In this document: positions 5,003-15,500 of the stretch, piece by piece
Numbering within the stretch: position 1 is the stretch's first letter
Layout: each line of letters begins with the position of its first letter
Virus record (IMG/VR): IMGVR_UViG_3300020411_000981
Span: 1 to 37,885 of that record
Direction: 5' to 3' (one strand)
Source of the DNA: a virus
Length of the DNA: 37,885 nucleotides
The notes under the pieces: model-generated
Told to the model about the DNA's origin: nothing
The model's input: the letters and a program-made list of their open reading frames with translations, nothing else
The model's database searches: none
Position numbers and translations under genes: made by a program

Positions 5003-5128
5003 TATGAAGACGAAATCCTCCTGGAGTTAATGAATACTCCAGGCGAAATCTTTGACATTCCAGAGTTACAACAGGAAGACAAATTTGATGTAGAAAGTTA
5101 TATTAATGGAGAGACAGATTATGCGTGA
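5000..5128 (+). CDS. Tiny acidic protein, unknown (42 aa)
   Basis: The ATG at 5000 opens 42 codons (MYEDEILLEL...GETDYA). The product is strongly acidic with an N-terminal amphipathic helix and no recognisable domain. The last 8 nt overlap the start of the next gene, suggesting translational coupling. It is preceded by the linker repeat rather than a Shine-Dalgarno sequence. Real coding is likely from the tight overlap and consistent composition but is not proven. Confidence 0.55.
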   Translation: MYEDEILLELMNTPGEIFDIPELQQEDKFDVESYINGETDYA

Positions 5129-5261
5129 TAAAATGTTAACATACACACCTGAAATGTATCAGGAAATTGAGAAGTATGCATCACAATTAGAAATCACATG
5201 TGATTACTTTATGATGGAATTTCTCACCGAAACTAACACAAACTCTTCTCCCCTTAATTAA
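5121..5261 (+). CDS. Tiny helical protein, unknown (46 aa)
   Basis: A 46-codon frame (MRDKMLTYTPEMYQEIEKYA...) overlapping the previous gene by 8 nt. The middle reads like one or two helices (EMYQEIEKYASQLEITCDYFMMEFL), a pattern I associate with cyanophage mini-proteins without known function. It ends 2 nt before the next ATG. It is part of a three-gene chain of 42, 46 and 44 residues closed by the terminator at 5421. Confidence 0.6.
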   Translation: MRDKMLTYTPEMYQEIEKYASQLEITCDYFMMEFLTETNTNSSPLN

Positions 5262-5263
5262 CA

Positions 5264-5398
5264 ATGAACACTACAATCATGTATTCCTTTCCTGATGATT
5301 TAAAATACAGATATATGTCTTTTAATACATATCAAAAGGCATTAAAAGCGATTGAATTGTTTACACAAATCAATGTAAAAGCAGAGGTTAAAGTATAA
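5264..5398 (+). CDS. Tiny protein, unknown (44 aa)
   Basis: ATG 5264 starts 2 nt after the previous stop and opens 44 codons (MNTTIMYSFPDDLKYRY...AEVKV). It is Tyr-rich at the N-terminus and predicted helical in the middle. The start context (CCCCTTAATTAACAATG) resembles the ends of the linker repeats. An intrinsic terminator follows 23 nt after the stop. Function is unknown. Confidence 0.55.
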   Translation: MNTTIMYSFPDDLKYRYMSFNTYQKALKAIELFTQINVKAEVKV

Positions 5399-5420
5399 AC
5401 AACTCATTCGTGCGTGAATA

Positions 5421-5455
5421 CAACAGTTGCCCCCGTTTAACGGGGGTTGTTGTTT
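5421..5455 (+). terminator. Intrinsic terminator
   Basis: A stem of CCCCCG with CGGGGG around a short AT loop, extended by CAAC with GTTG, followed by a T-rich tail. It ends the unit 4613-5398. Confidence 0.7.
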
Positions 5456-5564
5456 AAAATCGATAGGTACCGATAAGCTATAAAGTGTTACGAAAGCTAG
5501 GTATATCTCAATTTCATATAAAAATATTTTTCCCTATATAAAAACGACCACAGGGTTCGCTTAC

Positions 5565-5735
5565 ATGAAAAAAAATTTCGATGATATTTTTAGCACCATA
5601 GAGATTGATCCAGTAACGGATAAGTATCATATAGTAATACCAGAAGAAATAATAAACGAATTCGGTTGGTACGAAGATTTGGTACTTAAATGGAATATAG
5701 ATAGTAATGAGATCATTATTACTGAACATGAATAA
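5565..5735 (+). CDS. AbrB/MazE-like small DNA-binding protein (56 aa)
   Basis: A 56-aa protein with the swapped-hairpin beta-barrel pattern: IEIDPVTDKYHIVIPEEIINEFGWYEDLVLKW then an acidic strand ending IIITEHE. The I-PEEI--EFGW-EDLVLKW core (about residues 25-43) matches the VTIPxEIxxxLGxxxGDxVxx signature of SpoVT/AbrB and MazE domains, which bind DNA as dimers. No toxin partner is evident; the next gene overlaps by 8 nt and looks like a phage hypothetical. The 166 nt upstream (5399-5564) hold a terminator and AT-rich sequence without a clear promoter. Confidence 0.6.
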   Translation: MKKNFDDIFSTIEIDPVTDKYHIVIPEEIINEFGWYEDLVLKWNIDSNEIIITEHE

Positions 5736-5907
5736 AACATATCACATTTACTTAAAGGAAGAGTGTTTGTTCAAAGATCTTAATGAAGCGGAGTTTAAGG
5801 TAATTTGGGGAAGGATATACAAATCATATTTTAAAGAAGACTTAACATATTCAGAGATTACGGAAAACCAGATAGAAGCAAAGGAATTGGCAGAGGCATC
5901 GTATTGA
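5728..5907 (+). CDS. Small conserved phage protein, unknown (59 aa)
   Basis: The frame is open from ATG 5707, but ATG 5728 gives MNKTYHIYLKEECLFKDLNEAEF and the 8-nt overlap with the preceding stop expected of coupled genes, so I choose it. The pattern of a short two-strand start (YHIYLKEECLFKDL) followed by a helix and a Glu-rich end resembles the 61-aa protein at 6691 (YRIIRNGEEVFSDLTQGEF-like), suggesting the same fold. Its 3' end contains the -35 box of the next promoter. Function is unknown. Confidence 0.65.
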   Translation: MNKTYHIYLKEECLFKDLNEAEFKVIWGRIYKSYFKEDLTYSEITENQIEAKELAEASY

Positions 5908-5932
5908 CAATTAACAATATATACTGTATGAT
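5904..5932 (+). promoter_or_regulatory. Sigma70-type promoter of the glycosyltransferase gene
   Basis: TTGACA (5904-5909), a 17-nt spacer and TATGAT (5927-5932). It overlaps the stop codon of the upstream gene and predicts transcription from about 5939, 16 nt before the ATG at 5955. Confidence 0.7.
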
Positions 5933-5954
5933 ATTGAAGTAATTACACAACGTT

Positions 5955-6713
5955 ATGGCAAAAGGATTTACAGTTAAAGCTAATGCACCTAAAGCCTCTT
6001 CGAAAGAACCTGAATGGGATTATGAGAAGGCAAAAGAAATAATTAAAGGTAAGGCAGTCGTATTCTGTTTACCTGGAAGAGGAGTTTCTTATCAATACTT
6101 GAAGAGTTTCGTTCAATTATGCTTTGATTTGGTACAGAGTGGTGCAAGTATCCAAATATCTCAAGACTATTCCTCCATGGTAAACTTTGCAAGATGCAAG
6201 TGTCTTGGAGCAAACGTCTTAAGAGGACCAGACCAGTTACCGTGGGATGGCAAGCTTAAGTATGATTATCAATTATGGATTGATAGTGATATAGTATTCA
6301 ATACAGAGAAGTTCTGGCAACTTGTTCTTATGGATAAAGATATAGCATCTGGTTGGTATTGTACCGAAGATGGCAAAACTACCTCTGTAGCACATTGGAT
6401 GGAAGAGGATGATTTTCGAAGTAACGGTGGAGTGATGAATCACGAAACTATCGAAAGTATATCCAAACGTCGCAAACCATTTACAGTTGATTATGCAGGT
6501 TTCGGTTGGTTATTAATCAAGCATGGTGTATTTGAGCACAAAGAAATGACTTATCCATGGTTCGCACCAAAGATGCAAGTCTTTGAATCTGGTGAAGTAC
6601 AAGATATGTGTGGAGAGGACGTTTCTTTCTGTCTTGATGCGAAGGAAGCAGGTATGGAAATCTGGTGTGATCCAAGAGTTAGAGTAGGACATGAAAAAAC
6701 CAGAGTCATCTAG
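5955..6713 (+). CDS. Anp1-like GT-A glycosyltransferase (252 aa)
   Basis: A 252-aa protein with a GT-A layout: nucleotide-binding start VVFCLPGRGVSY (about 35-46), SQDYSSMVNFAR (69-80), and the acidic Asp-x-Asp motif WIDSDIVF (about 109-116) that binds metal and sugar nucleotide. The acceptor-side features GWYCTEDG and DYAGFGWLLIK, and a GEDVSFC motif near 216-222, follow. This is the Anp1/MNN9-type enzyme common in cyanomyoviruses, probably modifying virion protein, DNA or cell-surface glycans; the acceptor is unknown. It has its own sigma70-type promoter, pointing to early expression. The 3' end overlaps the next gene by 23 nt. The first 20 residues are a basic, flexible leader. Confidence 0.85.
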   Translation: MAKGFTVKANAPKASSKEPEWDYEKAKEIIKGKAVVFCLPGRGVSYQYLKSFVQLCFDLVQSGASIQISQDYSSMVNFARCKCLGANVLRGPDQLPWDGKLKYDYQLWIDSDIVFNTEKFWQLVLMDKDIASGWYCTEDGKTTSVAHWMEEDDFRSNGGVMNHETIESISKRRKPFTVDYAGFGWLLIKHGVFEHKEMTYPWFAPKMQVFESGEVQDMCGEDVSFCLDAKEAGMEIWCDPRVRVGHEKTRVI

Positions 6714-6876
6714 AGAGTTATATCGAATAATACGCAATGGTGAGGAAGTATTTTCCGATCTCACACAAGGAGAATACTTCAACCGTATGCAAGATTATGC
6801 GATTGAATTCTATCAGACTGGACATCCCACTGAAAATGAACTAAAAACTGAAATTTACTTGGAGGACAATGGCTAA
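6691..6876 (+). CDS. Small conserved phage protein, unknown (61 aa)
   Basis: A 61-aa protein (MKKPESSRELYRIIRNGEEVFSDLTQGEYF...) of a type common in cyanophages. Two beta strands around NGEEVF are followed by a helix (YFNRMQDYAIEFYQTG) and an acidic end. It starts inside the glycosyltransferase gene (23-nt overlap) and overlaps the next gene by 8 nt, so translation is probably coupled. Its layout resembles the 59-aa product at 5728. Function is unknown. Confidence 0.7.
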   Translation: MKKPESSRELYRIIRNGEEVFSDLTQGEYFNRMQDYAIEFYQTGHPTENELKTEIYLEDNG

Positions 6877-7015
6877 AGCAAAAGCAGGTTTATCGGGCGG
6901 TCAGACTATTGAGTCGATACCCAAAAAATCTCGTCAAGGAAGAGGAAAACACTCAAAATACTCTGCAACGTCCCGTAACTCGGCTCGAAAAAGATACAGA
7001 GGACAAGGAAAATAA
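6869..7015 (+). CDS. Very basic conserved small protein (48 aa)
   Basis: ATG 6869 is preceded by a good Shine-Dalgarno sequence (GGAGG, 6861-6865) and opens 48 codons. The C-terminal 30 residues are packed with Arg, Lys and Ser (KKSRQGRGKHSKY, SARKRYRGQGK). I recognise this peptide as conserved in cyanophages, without known role. The charge suggests binding of DNA, RNA or an acidic protein. It is the last gene before a strong terminator. Confidence 0.75.
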   Translation: MAKAKAGLSGGQTIESIPKKSRQGRGKHSKYSATSRNSARKRYRGQGK

Positions 7016-7018
7016 CCG

Positions 7019-7044
7019 AAGTGTCTCGAAAGAGGCACTTTTTT
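7019..7044 (+). terminator. Strong intrinsic terminator
   Basis: A 9-bp stem (AAGTGTCTC with GAGGCACTT, one G-T pair) capped by a GAAA tetraloop, followed by six T. It separates the glycosyltransferase unit from the late baseplate operon. Confidence 0.9.
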
Positions 7045-7047
7045 ACG

Positions 7048-7055
7048 CTAAATAA
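7048..7055 (+). promoter_or_regulatory. Probable late promoter -10 (CTAAATAA)
   Basis: A near match to the T4-type late motif (NATAAATA), directly after the terminator and 25 nt before the ATG at 7073. The exact TATAAATA motifs have the same spacing before genes 25 and 8. Confidence 0.5.
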
Positions 7056-7072
7056 TTTTTTTACGTGAAAAA

Positions 7073-7192
7073 ATGGAAAATTCGAAGGAATTAGACTCAA
7101 AATATGATGGAGAAGGGAGAATTATTCAAGAAGTTATGAATGATGAGGCTCCCGAATACAATAAAAAGGAGAAAATTAATCTTAATGAGTAA
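7073..7192 (+). CDS. Small acidic late protein, unknown (39 aa)
   Basis: ATG 7073 opens 39 codons (MENSKELDSKYDG...KINLNE) ending TAA at 7190-7192. The product is highly charged, with alternating Glu, Asp and Lys and no hydrophobic core, so it is likely disordered or partner-bound. Its position 25 nt after a late-type motif and just before gene 25 suggests late expression. No family is recognised. Confidence 0.5.
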   Translation: MENSKELDSKYDGEGRIIQEVMNDEAPEYNKKEKINLNE

Positions 7193-7210
7193 TTTTATTA
7201 AGATTTTAGG

Positions 7211-7218
7211 TATAAATA
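7211..7218 (+). promoter_or_regulatory. Late promoter of gene 25 (TATAAATA)
   Basis: An exact T4 late-promoter -10 motif 26 nt before the gene 25 start. It would be used by host RNA polymerase carrying a phage gp55-type sigma factor and should transcribe genes 25, 6 and 7. Confidence 0.8.
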
Positions 7219-7236
7219 AAGAAAAACTGTATTTTA

Positions 7237-7638
7237 ATGGCCATTTCTAGGATATCAAGAGCATTTAAGGACATTAGTTTGTCTTTTGTGCCTCATCCTG
7301 TGACAAAAGATCTACCAATCTTGAAAAATGAGAGTGCTATTCGCAGATCAGTTAGAAATATTGTAGAGACCATTCCCACTGAAAAATTTTTTGATTCTTC
7401 TTTCGGGTCTGATGTTTATAAAAGTCTATTTGATTTTGTAGATTTTGGTACTGCATCAATTATTGAAGACCAAATTAAGACTTCAATAAGTAATTTTGAA
7501 CCAAGAGTAAATAATGTACGATTGGAGGTACTTCCTAGACCCGACGATAATGAATTTGAAATAAATGTTATGTTTGATATTATAGGTCAAGAGTTTCCAA
7601 CTCAAGAATACTCATTCATACTAGAAGCGACCAGATAA
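7237..7638 (+). CDS. 25: gp25 baseplate wedge protein (lysozyme-like fold)
   Basis: A 133-aa protein, against 132 in T4. It carries the GPW/gp25 domain: SFVPHPVTKDLPILKNESAIRRSVRNIV (about 16-43), then SDVYKSLFDFVD, then helices and the closing strand VMFDIIGQEFPTQEYSFIL. In T4, gp25 is a wedge component that helps trigger sheath contraction. It is the first gene of the late baseplate operon, directly after the TATAAATA motif, and ends 1 nt before gene 6. Confidence 0.95.
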   Translation: MAISRISRAFKDISLSFVPHPVTKDLPILKNESAIRRSVRNIVETIPTEKFFDSSFGSDVYKSLFDFVDFGTASIIEDQIKTSISNFEPRVNNVRLEVLPRPDDNEFEINVMFDIIGQEFPTQEYSFILEATR

Positions 7639-7639
7639 T

Positions 7640-9556
7640 ATGCCTTTTACTAAATTTACAAACCTCGATTACGACCAAATAAAAACGTCTATTAAAGACT
7701 ATCTTCGGGCAAATTCAAATTTTACGGACTTTGACTTTGAAGGATCAAACTTTTCTGTCTTAATCGATACTCTAGCATACAACACTTATATAACTGCCTT
7801 TAACTCCAATATGGTAGTTAATGAGTCTTTCTTGGATTCAGCAACTATTAGACAGAATGTAGTATCTCTGGCAGGTAATATAGGGTACACACCACGTTCC
7901 AGAACTGCTGCAGAGGCAACAGTATCCTTTGATGCACCTGTTCAAGACGGTGTTACTGTTGCATCATTACAACCAGGATTAGTTTGTACTGGAAATTTAA
8001 ATGATACGTCATATACTTTCTCAATTGTCGAAAAAATAAGTTCAAATGTAGTTAATAATGTAGCAAAATTCGAAAATATTAAAATATATCAAGGAACATT
8101 CCTTACAAAAACGTTTGAATATGACGGATCACTCGATCAAAGATTTATTTTAGACAATTCAAACATTGATACCTCAAAAATAGTCGTTTATGTTAAAAAA
8201 TCTGGTGACAGTGGACTAGGATTGAAGTATTCTTTAGCATCTGACATCACAAATATCGATTCTACATCAAGAATTTACTTTATTAGAGAGATTCAGGATG
8301 AAAAATATGAACTTAAGTTTGGAGACGGTCTTTTTGGTAAGAAATTAGGTACAGAATCATCTGATGATGGTAATATAATTACTGTTCATTATATGATTAC
8401 TGATGGTGAGGATGGTAATGATGCTGGTAATAGTAATAGTTTCTCATTTTCAGGAAGTTTTGCCAATCAAAATGGGGCAAGTATTATACCATCCGATTCA
8501 ATAACTGTATCAACAATTCTAAAGGCACATAATGGGTCTGGTATTGAACCTGTAGACTCTGTTAAGTACTATTCACCCCTAATATACTCTGCACAAAATA
8601 GAGCAGTCACAGCAAGGGATTATGAGGCAATAATTAAAAAAATATACCCAAATACGGAATCTGTTTCTATTGTTGGTGGTGAAGAATTAGAACCACCAGA
8701 ATTTGGAACAGTTAGGATAAGTATCAAACCAAAAAATGGTAGTTATGTTTCTGATTTTTCAAAATCTCGTATTCTTTCCCAATTAAAGCAATATAGTGTT
8801 TCTGGAATTAACCAAAAATTGGTTGATCTTAAAATATTATATGTTGAAATAGATTCGAGTGTTTATTATAATGATTCATTTGTTTCAACACCAGATTCAT
8901 TGAGAACTAATGTTATTAATGCATTAACAGATTACTCAAAATCAGTTAATTTGAATAAATTTGGTGGTAGATTCAAATACAGTAAAACTCAACAAACAAT
9001 TGATGATACTGATAAAGCAATTACCTCAAATATAACCAAAATAAGGATTAGAAGAGATTTGCAAGTTGCTGCAAACCAATTTGCACAATATGAATTATGT
9101 TTTGGTAACCAATTCCATGTAAATGCAAAAGGAAGAAATATAAAATCTACTGGATTTAATGTTTCTGGAGAATCTTCTACTGTATATTTGACAGATGTTC
9201 CAAATTCAGATATGAAAACAGGAACATTATCTATTGTTAAGATAATATCAGAAAATGAAGCAAGAGTCGTAAATTCCTCTGCAGGTGTCGTTGATTATGT
9301 TAAAGGTGAAATTATATTGACTACTGTTAATATAACTTCTACAGATAAACCAAATAATGTTATTGAAATTCAAGCAATACCAGAATCTAATGATGTCATT
9401 GGATTAAAGGATTTATACCTCTCATTTGACGTTTCTAAAAGTTCAATAAATATGGTAAGAGATGTAATTGCATCGGGAGATGAGATATCTGGAGTTCAAT
9501 TTGCCAGAGATTTCTATACATCAAGTTATTCTAACGGAAAAATGATACGAGAGTAG
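7640..9556 (+). CDS. 6: gp6 baseplate wedge protein
   Basis: A 638-aa protein, close to the 660 aa of T4 gp6. The N-terminal 100 residues (MPFTKFTNLDYDQIK...SFLDSATIRQNVVSLAGNIGYTPRSRTAA) are the conserved gp6 signature, followed by the baseplate-J-like core with FGDGLFGKKLG at about residues 228-238 and NRAVTARDYEAIIKKIYP at about 317-334. gp6 dimers form the inner wedge ring that links hub and periphery and rearranges during contraction. The gene is spaced 1 nt from genes 25 and 7 on either side, so all three are probably co-translated. Confidence 0.95.
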   Translation: MPFTKFTNLDYDQIKTSIKDYLRANSNFTDFDFEGSNFSVLIDTLAYNTYITAFNSNMVVNESFLDSATIRQNVVSLAGNIGYTPRSRTAAEATVSFDAPVQDGVTVASLQPGLVCTGNLNDTSYTFSIVEKISSNVVNNVAKFENIKIYQGTFLTKTFEYDGSLDQRFILDNSNIDTSKIVVYVKKSGDSGLGLKYSLASDITNIDSTSRIYFIREIQDEKYELKFGDGLFGKKLGTESSDDGNIITVHYMITDGEDGNDAGNSNSFSFSGSFANQNGASIIPSDSITVSTILKAHNGSGIEPVDSVKYYSPLIYSAQNRAVTARDYEAIIKKIYPNTESVSIVGGEELEPPEFGTVRISIKPKNGSYVSDFSKSRILSQLKQYSVSGINQKLVDLKILYVEIDSSVYYNDSFVSTPDSLRTNVINALTDYSKSVNLNKFGGRFKYSKTQQTIDDTDKAITSNITKIRIRRDLQVAANQFAQYELCFGNQFHVNAKGRNIKSTGFNVSGESSTVYLTDVPNSDMKTGTLSIVKIISENEARVVNSSAGVVDYVKGEIILTTVNITSTDKPNNVIEIQAIPESNDVIGLKDLYLSFDVSKSSINMVRDVIASGDEISGVQFARDFYTSSYSNGKMIRE

Positions 9557-9557
9557 T

Positions 9558-12500
9558 ATGATACAAACAGGATTTGATAATAGAGTTAAAATACAAGATA
9601 TTGTATCCAATCAACTTCCAAATTATATTTTGGAAGAGAGTCCTACTGCGGTAGATTTTTTAAAACAATATTATATTTCTCAAGAATATCAAGGTGGACC
9701 AGTTGATATTGCCGAAAACCTTGATCAATACTTGGATGTAGACAATTTAATTCCAGAAGTTATTGTTGGATTTACAACTCTTTCTACAGGTATCAGTACA
9801 TCCTCCACAACGATAAATGTATCCAGTACCAAAGGATTTCCCGATCAATATGGATTATTAAAGATTGATAATGAAGTTATTACATATACTGGATTAACAA
9901 CTGATAGTTTTACTGGATGTATTCGTGGATTTAGTGGTATTACCAGTTATCATCAAGAGTTAAATCAAGAAGAACTTGTTTTTAGTGATACTGAAACATC
10001 AACACATTCATCTAATAGTAAAATACAGAATTTAAGTTCTTTATTTTTAAAAGAATTTTATAAAAAGACAAAATATACTTTTACTCCAGGATTAGAAGAA
10101 ACTGATTTTTATTCTGGACTTAATGTTGGTAATTTTATAAAAGAAGCAAAATCTCTTTACCAAACAAAAGGTACTGATGAATCATTTAGAATATTATTTA
10201 ATGTACTTTATGGAACAACTCCAGATATAATAAATTTAGAGAATAATTTACTTAAACCATCATCTGCAGATTATATCAGAAGACAGATTGCTATTGCTGA
10301 AGTAATTTCTGGAGATCCTTTAAAATTAAAGGGACAAAGTTTGTTTAGAAGTGATATTAATGAAGATATAAACGCATCAGTATCGGAAATAGAACCTTTT
10401 AATAGAGTTGGTGTAGGAACATACTATAAAGTTGGTTTATTTGTTGGATATGATGAAATATCTGATGTTCAAGGTGATTTTATTGTTATACCAAATTCAA
10501 AGTCATTAGAAAACGTTTCTGCTGGATCATCTGTTATTTCTGTAGATTCTACTATTGGTTTTAATACTACAGGAACTATTAAATCTGGTATTAATACAAT
10601 TTCTTATACTGATAAATCAATAAACCAATTTTTAAATTGTACGTGGGTAGGTGCAGGATCTACAATTTATGCTACAGATAATATAAGATCTGATAATTTC
10701 TATTATGGTTATGAGGATGGTGATATTACAAAACAAGTAGTATTGAGATTTACTGGAGTATTATCAAGTTTCTTTAAAACTAGTCCTTTAGATGTTAATG
10801 AAAATGACATAATTTCAGTAAAAACTATTGGTGATAAGGTATTAAATCCAAATAAAAATAAAACTTATAAGCAAATATTTGCAAATTCTTGGATTTATAA
10901 TACCAGTTCATCATATAACATAAAAAGAGGATCTACTACATCTCCATTAACTCTAGATAGTCCAATTTATAGATCAAGTTTAAAATATGGTGATACAGTA
11001 GAAATTGTAGAAAGAGAAAGTAATAAAGTTGTTTATCCTTTAGATGGTGACAATATACCATTTGTATCGGAAGAAATTGATGATGGGACATACATTGTCA
11101 CATTACAAAATTTTAATCAGAGTTTAAATCCAAATATAGAATATAAATTAAGAAGAAAAGTTAGTAAGGCAAGTAGTCTTAATACACCTATTGTTTATGG
11201 TAATGATACAATTTTAGCAGATATTCAGAATGTTTATATTCAAAGGGATAATGAATATGCATATGTTGCTTCCAATTCATTACCAGGATTTAAAGGTTCT
11301 TATCCATACAATGAGCAAATAACAGAGAAAGTAAAGACAATATCTCTGGATATTTCAAATAATGTTGGTTTTCTTACTGGATTATCTGATGATGTATATA
11401 ATACAATTGCATTTGCAGATCAAGTACCTTTTGAAATTGGAGATAGAGTTTTTTATGAGTCTGAAGGATCACCTTTAAGTGGATTAGAAGATGGTATTTA
11501 CTATGTAAATCTAGTTGGTGATGATGGTAAAAGAATTAAATTATATGGATCTAGTTCTGGAATAGTTGATGATAGACATATTACGTTTACAGTTGCTCCA
11601 AATGGTGATGGTGTTCATAATTTTACTCTTTACTCACAAAAATCAAGAGAAATAGGTCCACAAAAATTATTAAAGAAATTTAAATTACCAGCAGATATTT
11701 CAACTGGTATAGGACAATCAACTTCAACTGGTACAACAGGAATGTTGATTAATGGTGTTGAAATTAGTAATTATAAATCACCTGATAAAATTTATTATGG
11801 TCCTATAGAATCTGTTTCTGTATTGAATAATGGTAGTAATTATGATGTAATTAATCCACCAAATTTATTAATCAGTTCTGGTTCTGGTACAACAGCACTT
11901 GCTACTCCTGTTATTAGTGGATCTATTAAAAATGTATCTGTTGATCCACAGAATTTTGATATTGATACTATAACTTCAATTAATATAAGTGGTGGTAATG
12001 GTACTGGATGTATTCTAGAACCTATTGTAGCAGAAAGGTATAGAGAAGTTGTATTTAATGCAAATACGACTTTAAATGGTGGAGGTATTAATACATCAAC
12101 AGAACAGATTGTATTTTTAGAAGATCATTACTTTATTGATGGCGAACCTATAGTTTATGATACAAATTTAAATATTGGACTTGGAGTAGGAAGTGGTGAC
12201 GGAAAATTAGTCAATAATGCAGTATATTATCCCGATATTTCAAATAATAAAACCATAAAATTGCATGAAACATATGCAGATTATGTTGCAGGTATTAATA
12301 CTGTTAATTTAAATGGAAATAATACAGTTGGACTTCATAAATTTAAAGTTGGTCCAAGAAATACATTATTAGAAGTTAAAGTTTTAAATGAAGGTACTAA
12401 TTATACAAATAGATTATTAAAAGTAAAATCAGTTGGTATTAATACTGCTAATAATACTATTAATTTTGAAAATCACAATTTTCAAAGTGGTGAGATTGTA

Positions 12501-15500
12501 GAATATACACCATCTAGTGGACAAAGTGGTGATATAATATCTGGATTAACAACAACAAATCAATATAAAATTGTTAAAATTGATGACAATTCCTTTAGAT
12601 TGTGTGATGTTGGTGTTGGTGCAACAATATCCTCAAATTATATAAGTAAAAATTATATACAATTTGAAAATACAGGTAATGGGTATCAACATTTTTCATA
12701 TCCTAAAATTGAAGCATCTATAGATTTTGTTGCTGTTGGTGTTGGAACTACATCTATTGATTTAACACCAACTGTTAAAGGAAACATAAAAGAGGTTTAT
12801 TTATATGATGGTGGTACTGGATATGGATCAACAATATTAAATGATAGGCAAAGACCATTTGTAAATTTACAAATTGGAAAAGATGCTGCAATGACACCTT
12901 ATGTTGTTAATGGTAAATTAAATTCAATTAACATTGAATATGGTGGAAAAGAATATTATTCAGTTCCAGATGTAACTCTTTTTGATCCTACAGGAAGTGG
13001 TTCTGGTGCTGAAATTAGACCTATTATAGAAAATTTAAAAATAGTTGATACTAAAATTATAAATGCTGGTATTGGTTATTCAACATCATCAGTTATTAAA
13101 GTTACTTCATCTGGTATAAATGCTTCATTTGATGCAAAAATTAGAGGATTACAAATTAATCAATTTAATAAGTTTGGTAAAAATTTATTAGTAGAAAGTT
13201 ATAACAATAAGTTAAAATATACCGTATGTGGATATACAACAAATACATTTAATGATGGTGATAGTAAAACATCAGGTATTATTGGATGGGCGTATGATGG
13301 TAATCCAATATATGGACCATATGGATATACAGACCCACAAGAAAATCCATCAAACCCAACAACTAATCCTGTACGTTTACAGTCTGGTTATGTACTTGAT
13401 ATTAATACTATTAATGATAGACCTGTAGGATTTGCTTCAGGATACTTTACTGAAGATTATTATTATGATAGTTCTGTTGGTGATTTAGACGAACATAATG
13501 GTAGATTTGAAAAAAATGTAGATTTTCCTAATGGTGTTTATGCATATCGTGCATTAGTGGATTCTTCAGATGATCCAATATTTCCATACTTCATTGGGGA
13601 TAAGTATAGATCTATTCCAGAGAAAGAAAATTTAGAAGTATTCGATCAATCACTTTTTGATTTTAATAGTAAAGATATACTTAGAAATACATTCCCTTAT
13701 AAAGTATCTGATAAAAATGCTAATAATGACTTTTTAGTTGAAACACCAGAGATTGTAGATCAGAAAATTGAAATACAATCTGTATCTTCTGGTCCTATTA
13801 CTGGATTTGATATTATTTCTCCAGGGTCAAAATTTAAATGTGGTGATATTTTAAATTTTGATAGTACTGGAACTAGTGGTGATGGATTAATCACTAAAGT
13901 TAAGAATATTAAGGGTCAAAAAGTTAATAATATTGAAACTACAATAGAAGAGTATGATAATTCAATTCTTCTATGGGAAGATAATCAAGTTAAAATTCAT
14001 ATACCAAATAATAATTTAAATGATAAAGACTTTATCAATCTTTCTGGTATATCAACTAATATTTCAAAATTAAATTCATCATATCAAATTGGAATAACTT
14101 CATTTACAGCAAGTACAATTTCTACATGTATAGCTTCACCTAGTGTTGGATTTACTACAGAGATATATGTTTCTTCTATTCCAGATTCAGTATCTATAGG
14201 TAGTAGTATTTCTATAGGTACAGAAACATTAAAGATATTGAATATTTTTAAAAATTTAAATGTTATTCGTGTTAAAAGAGGTTTTACTTCATTTAATGTA
14301 GAGCATCCTGAAGGTAGTTTGGTTAATTATATCCCAGATAATTTTACAATAAATCAAACTGTACCGTTTTTTGATTCTAAACTGAATAATAAAGCATATT
14401 TCAATCCAGTAAAATCAGCTGGTATTGGAACAGAAGATGGTACCGAATATTCAACTACATTTGATTTTGCTGGTAGATCTATTACAAGAAATATTCCAAT
14501 TAGAGAACTTTATATAGAAAATCATGGATTTGAACATAATCAGAAAATTAATTTAACTATACCTTTTGCTGGATCAAATTTATCTGTTTCTACGACTACT
14601 AATAATGTTACTTTTAATTTGCCAACTACTGGATTATATGCTGTACCAAAAACAATAAACACACTAGGTATTAAAACTGGATTGGAACATACAGAGTTGT
14701 ATTTTAGAAGTACTGGTGGCACTGGGGATAATGATGAATATTTGTTAGAAACTGAATTAAATCAAATAACAGGTAAAGTTGATAGAATAAAATCTACTGT
14801 TTCTATTTCTACTGCACATGGATTAACTTCTGGTGATTTAGTAAAATTAGAGATTAAACCAAATCTTTCTGTTGGTCTTGGAGCAACACCTTCAATATCG
14901 GTAGAAAGAAATGAAGGTGCTGGAACATCTAATGATGGTTTTATTTTAATTAATGGAAAAACAATAGGTACAGTTAATATTCATAAGGATAGGATTAATA
15001 TACCAGATCATGAATACAAAACTGGAGATAAGGTATTTTATAGTGGAAGTGCAACTGGTTTAGTTAATAAGAATTCATATTTTGTTTATAGACAAGATGA
15101 TGATTTTATACAATTAGGTCATACTCTCTATGATGTACAACAAGATCCTCCAAATATAGTTGCAATTACAACGGCAACTGGTGGAAATGCACAAAGATTA
15201 GCTCTTATAAATCCACAGATTGAATGTGTAAGAAATAATAATTTAGTATTTGATATATCAAATTCTACATTAAATGGATATAATTTTAAAATTTATCATG
15301 ATAATGAGTTTAAAAATGAATTTGTGTCTACAGGATCTACATCACCCTTTAGTGTTTCTAATGATGGATCTTTATTAACTATTGGATATGGTAGTAGTTT
15401 ACCACCTATTCTTTATTATAATGTAGAAAAATCAGGTTTTATTAGTACCGCAGATAAGGATGTTAAAAATTATTCATCTATAGTATTGGTTGATAGTCTT

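Noticed and set aside
5482-5522. Possible eighth copy of the box promoter (AAAGTGTTACGA)
   Set aside because: The nearest TATAAA is 23 nt away, not 28, and TTCCAT is missing.
5514-5729. 71-codon minus-strand frame
   Set aside because: It is antisense to the AbrB-like gene, with no promoter or Shine-Dalgarno sequence.
14540-14722. Minus-strand frames within the giant genes (also near 15731, 18743, 19394, 30191, 30637)
   Set aside because: These are low-complexity shadows of long, well-supported plus-strand genes.
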